From: Bacteroidota bacterium
Lineage (GTDB): Bacteria; Bacteroidota; Bacteroidia; Chitinophagales; Chitinophagaceae
Reading direction: 5' to 3'
DNA length: 64,000 nucleotides
Assembly: GCA_947454025.1 (NCBI GenBank)
Contig: CANGIZ010000001.1
Span: 52,767-116,766 of the forward strand
The notes beneath the pieces were generated by a model. The model made no database searches and was not told the DNA's origin. It saw nothing but the letters and a program-made list of their open reading frames with translations. The position numbers were made by a program, and so were the translations under genes. Below, one piece after another: positions 61,968 through 64,000 of this stretch. Position 1 is the first letter of the stretch; every line of letters starts with the position of its first letter.

Positions 61968-63569
61968 ATGCTCATTAAAATTAAAGGGAGTACCTTGATA
62001 GGTATTCAAGCAATTGCCATTACGATTGAAGTAAATGTTAGTATGGGACAGGGTTACAATGTTGTTGGCCTTCCTGATAGTTCCGTAAAAGAAAGCTTAG
62101 ATCGAACCGAAAGCGCAATTAAGGCCAACGGATTTCATATGCCGCGCACTAAAGTACTTGTGAATCTTTCCCCAGCTGATTTAAAAAAAACAGGGGCCGC
62201 ATTTGATTTACCCATTGCCATAGGTTTAATTGCAGCCTCCGAACAACTAAGTTACACAAATCCCTTGGATGCCTATTTAATTATGGGCGAACTTGGATTA
62301 GACGGACAATTGCGCCCCATAAAAGGAGTATTGTCCATGGCTATGCAAGCAAAAGAAGAAGGTGTACTTGGTTTTATCCTTCCTTTTGAAAATATACCTG
62401 AGGCAAGAATGGTAGAGGGATTAAATGTATTCGGATTCCATCAGCTAAGCGAAGTAGTCCATTTTTTAAAAGACGAAGCTGCGCCAACAACTTATGAAAA
62501 CAGGAAGCTAATTGCGAATGAAAATAGAAGCCTAAATGCTGATGAAAGCAGAAAAGTAAATAATAGTAGGTTTATTCAATCACAAAAAAATCTTCCAAAA
62601 CTGGAAGACATAAAAGGACAAATGCATTGCAAAAGAGCGCTAGAGATTGCCTGTGCAGGAGGTCATAATCTAATTTTCATTGGACCTCCTGGGACCGGGA
62701 AAACGATGTTAGCAAAGAGTATCTTATCCATTTTACCACCGTTGAATCAACAAGAAGCACTAGAAACTACCCGAATTTACAGTGCATGCAATAATAGCAA
62801 TACTGTTGATCGCCTTTACAGCGAACGCCCATTTCGGGAACCTCATCATACCATTTCCAATATCGCAATGATAGGCGGAGGTAGCCATCCTCAGCCTGGT
62901 GAGATTTCATTAGCACATAATGGAGTACTATTTTTAGACGAATTGCCTGAATTCAATCGAAATGTAATTGAAGTATTAAGACAACCTATGGAAGAAGGAA
63001 TCGTTCATATTGCAAGGGCAAAAATGCATATTAGTTACCCTGCAAGATTTATATTGTTAGCCGCTATGAATCCATGTCCTTGTGGATTTTATAATCATCC
63101 CACAAAAGAATGCTATTGTAGTGCCAAAGCCATTCAGCGGTATTTACACAAAATTTCAGGCCCCCTATTAGATAGGATTGACTTACATGTAGAAGTTGCA
63201 CCTATTAGTTATACCGAATTACACGAAAAGTGTACTGGGATTACCGCACAAGAGGTTACAGTAAAGGTGGTGGCTGCAAAAAAATTACAAGAAAACCGCT
63301 TTTATAACCAAGAATCTTTATTTTTTAATGCCCAAATGAGTAGTGCTCAACTTAAACAATACTGCCCACTCCATTCGGATGCTAAAAAATTATTACAAAC
63401 CGCAATGGAAAAATTTCAATTAAGCGCAAGAGCACATGACCGTATCATTAAAGTTGCAAGAACCATTGCCGACCTAGCTATGTCTACGACCATTGAATCG
63501 ATTCATTTAAGTGAGGCTATTCAATACCGAAACTTAGATCGTTCTAATTGGGGAAAATTTAAAGACTAA
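61968..63569 (+). CDS. YifB/ComM-family Mg-chelatase-like AAA ATPase
   Basis: 533 aa. Residues ~1-170 form a Lon-protease-like domain (GLPDSSVKESLDRTESAI, NLSPADLKKTGAAFDLPIA). A charged linker with NENR/NADESRK repeats lies at ~180-205. The AAA core has LIFIGPPGTGKTMLAKSIL (Walker A) and GVLFLDELPEFNRNVIEVL (Walker B). A Cys-rich zinc-like MNPCPCG...ECYCS motif and the Mg-chelatase C-terminal domain follow. ComM helicases promote branch migration in natural transformation. No competence genes are nearby. The stop overlaps the convergent gene by 4 nt. Confidence 0.92.
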   Translation: MLIKIKGSTLIGIQAIAITIEVNVSMGQGYNVVGLPDSSVKESLDRTESAIKANGFHMPRTKVLVNLSPADLKKTGAAFDLPIAIGLIAASEQLSYTNPLDAYLIMGELGLDGQLRPIKGVLSMAMQAKEEGVLGFILPFENIPEARMVEGLNVFGFHQLSEVVHFLKDEAAPTTYENRKLIANENRSLNADESRKVNNSRFIQSQKNLPKLEDIKGQMHCKRALEIACAGGHNLIFIGPPGTGKTMLAKSILSILPPLNQQEALETTRIYSACNNSNTVDRLYSERPFREPHHTISNIAMIGGGSHPQPGEISLAHNGVLFLDELPEFNRNVIEVLRQPMEEGIVHIARAKMHISYPARFILLAAMNPCPCGFYNHPTKECYCSAKAIQRYLHKISGPLLDRIDLHVEVAPISYTELHEKCTGITAQEVTVKVVAAKKLQENRFYNQESLFFNAQMSSAQLKQYCPLHSDAKKLLQTAMEKFQLSARAHDRIIKVARTIADLAMSTTIESIHLSEAIQYRNLDRSNWGKFKD

Positions 63570-63931
63570 TATTGCCCTGTTTTAAGCATCACTAAGGTAC
63601 AAGCCTGAATAGTTTCAATTCCCTTTTCGGCTGCTAAGCCTTGTAAATCAGGGTTTTCGGCGCCTGGGTTAAAAATGATTCTCCTTGGAGCCAATTTTAA
63701 AATGGCATCATAATATTCCACTTGGCCGGCAGGACCGATATACAAAGTAACCGTATCAATTGCTTGGTCCTTTGGCCACTCATTGACTATTGCGATATCC
63801 TTAATGAATCCTTTTTTGATTCCAAAGGGGTACACTTCATAACCTTTCTCGTGCAACAATTCAGTTGCTAAAAAACTATAACGATCGGGATTGGGAGATG
63901 CGCCCAAAACTAGTGTGACTGGCTTTTTCAT
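63566..63931 (-). CDS. CoA-binding domain protein
   Basis: 121 aa single Rossmann-type domain of the CoA_binding_2 family: LVLGASPNPDRYSFLATELL at the N-terminus, GYEVYPFG, DTVTLYIGPAGQVEYYD, IIFNPGAENPDL, and ACTLVML at the end. The family resembles the CoA/NAD-binding part of succinyl-CoA synthetase alone; function unknown. Its 3' end overlaps the YifB gene by 4 nt. Confidence 0.9.
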   Translation of the reverse strand: MKKPVTLVLGASPNPDRYSFLATELLHEKGYEVYPFGIKKGFIKDIAIVNEWPKDQAIDTVTLYIGPAGQVEYYDAILKLAPRRIIFNPGAENPDLQGLAAEKGIETIQACTLVMLKTGQY

Positions 63932-63935
63932 TACA

Positions 63936-63943
63936 CAAAACTA
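63936..63943 (-). promoter_or_regulatory. Bacteroidota -7 promoter element of the CoA-binding gene
   Basis: Minus-strand TAGTTTTG fits TAnnTTTG and ends 4 nt before the ATG at 63931, again implying a leaderless or very short leader. The remaining DNA to 64000 is AT-rich and contains no gene I can see. Confidence 0.5.
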
Positions 63944-64000
63944 TTACTAAAAAAATAAACTGTTTTTATTTTGTGTCAATAAAACAATGTAATTTTATAA

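Noticed and set aside
1..64000. CRISPR arrays or insertion sequences
   Set aside because: No regularly spaced short repeats and no transposase frame were seen; the repeats found are intragenic or single hairpins.

Overview
The window is low-GC chromosomal DNA from a Bacteroidota bacterium, most likely family Chitinophagaceae (inference). Support comes from type IX secretion (T9SS) markers (a PorT/SprT-like barrel behind ubiE and a Por-secretion tail), a TonB-dependent receptor with a carboxypeptidase-like regulatory domain, bacillithiol synthesis (bshA), TAnnTTTG-type -7 promoter elements, few Shine-Dalgarno sequences, and a CarH / ECF sigma / crtI-crtB-crtZ-crtY carotenoid locus. I see no integrase, transposase, prophage core or CRISPR array.

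Region 1 (1-18360, all minus strand) is the most unusual part. Twelve secreted proteins are packed with gaps of at most 36 nt, mostly 1-22. In transcription order: a 323-aa probable outer-membrane protein, a lipoprotein, a short T9SS-tail protein, a 2687-aa giant fibre-like protein, then four two-gene cassettes. In each cassette a short phage-fibre-like protein carrying an N-terminal 'TGIGT..P' motif precedes a different binding-type protein: C-type lectin + discoidin, double LamG, PA14 + fibrinogen-like, and glycine-rich (cut by the window edge). The first short fibre protein ends in a peptidase-S74 intramolecular chaperone with its Ser-Lys dyad. This looks like a modular surface-fibre/adhesin operon of chromosomal, not prophage, context and is my leading candidate for an undescribed system.

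Region 2 (18361-31145) holds a membrane-anchored AraC regulator, a lipid kinase divergent from it across a perfect 13-bp palindrome, and a complex I operon nuoABCD-HIJKLMN. The NADH-input genes nuoEFG are missing from between nuoD and nuoH, so this is an 11-gene form.

Region 3 (31142-40600) contains a secreted hypothetical protein, a possible 35-codon ORF, a cluster of hairpins, tRNA-Arg(CCG), and the minus-strand chain rfbB-rfbC-rfbA-carH-sigma-crtI-crtB-crtZ-crtY. CarH has the B12-binding residues of light-sensing CarH, which suggests light-controlled zeaxanthin-type pigment synthesis.

Region 4 (40646-64000) is mixed housekeeping: an acyltransferase, a MurU-like nucleotidyltransferase with an AmgK-type kinase fused to a RapZ C-terminal domain, a TonB receptor, a secreted SAM hydroxide adenosyltransferase-like protein, a Rieske oxygenase, umuDC in which UmuD has lost both catalytic residues, a half-length carB, an M28 peptidase, bshA, a class III aminotransferase, a gamma-carbonic anhydrase-like protein, rsgA, ubiE, porT, a dihydroorotase, a MutS-like ATPase, a YifB/ComM ATPase and a CoA-binding protein.

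Start codons were reviewed by hand. Where an ORF could be extended to an upstream TTG/GTG or an unlikely ATG, the more plausible ATG was chosen and this is stated.
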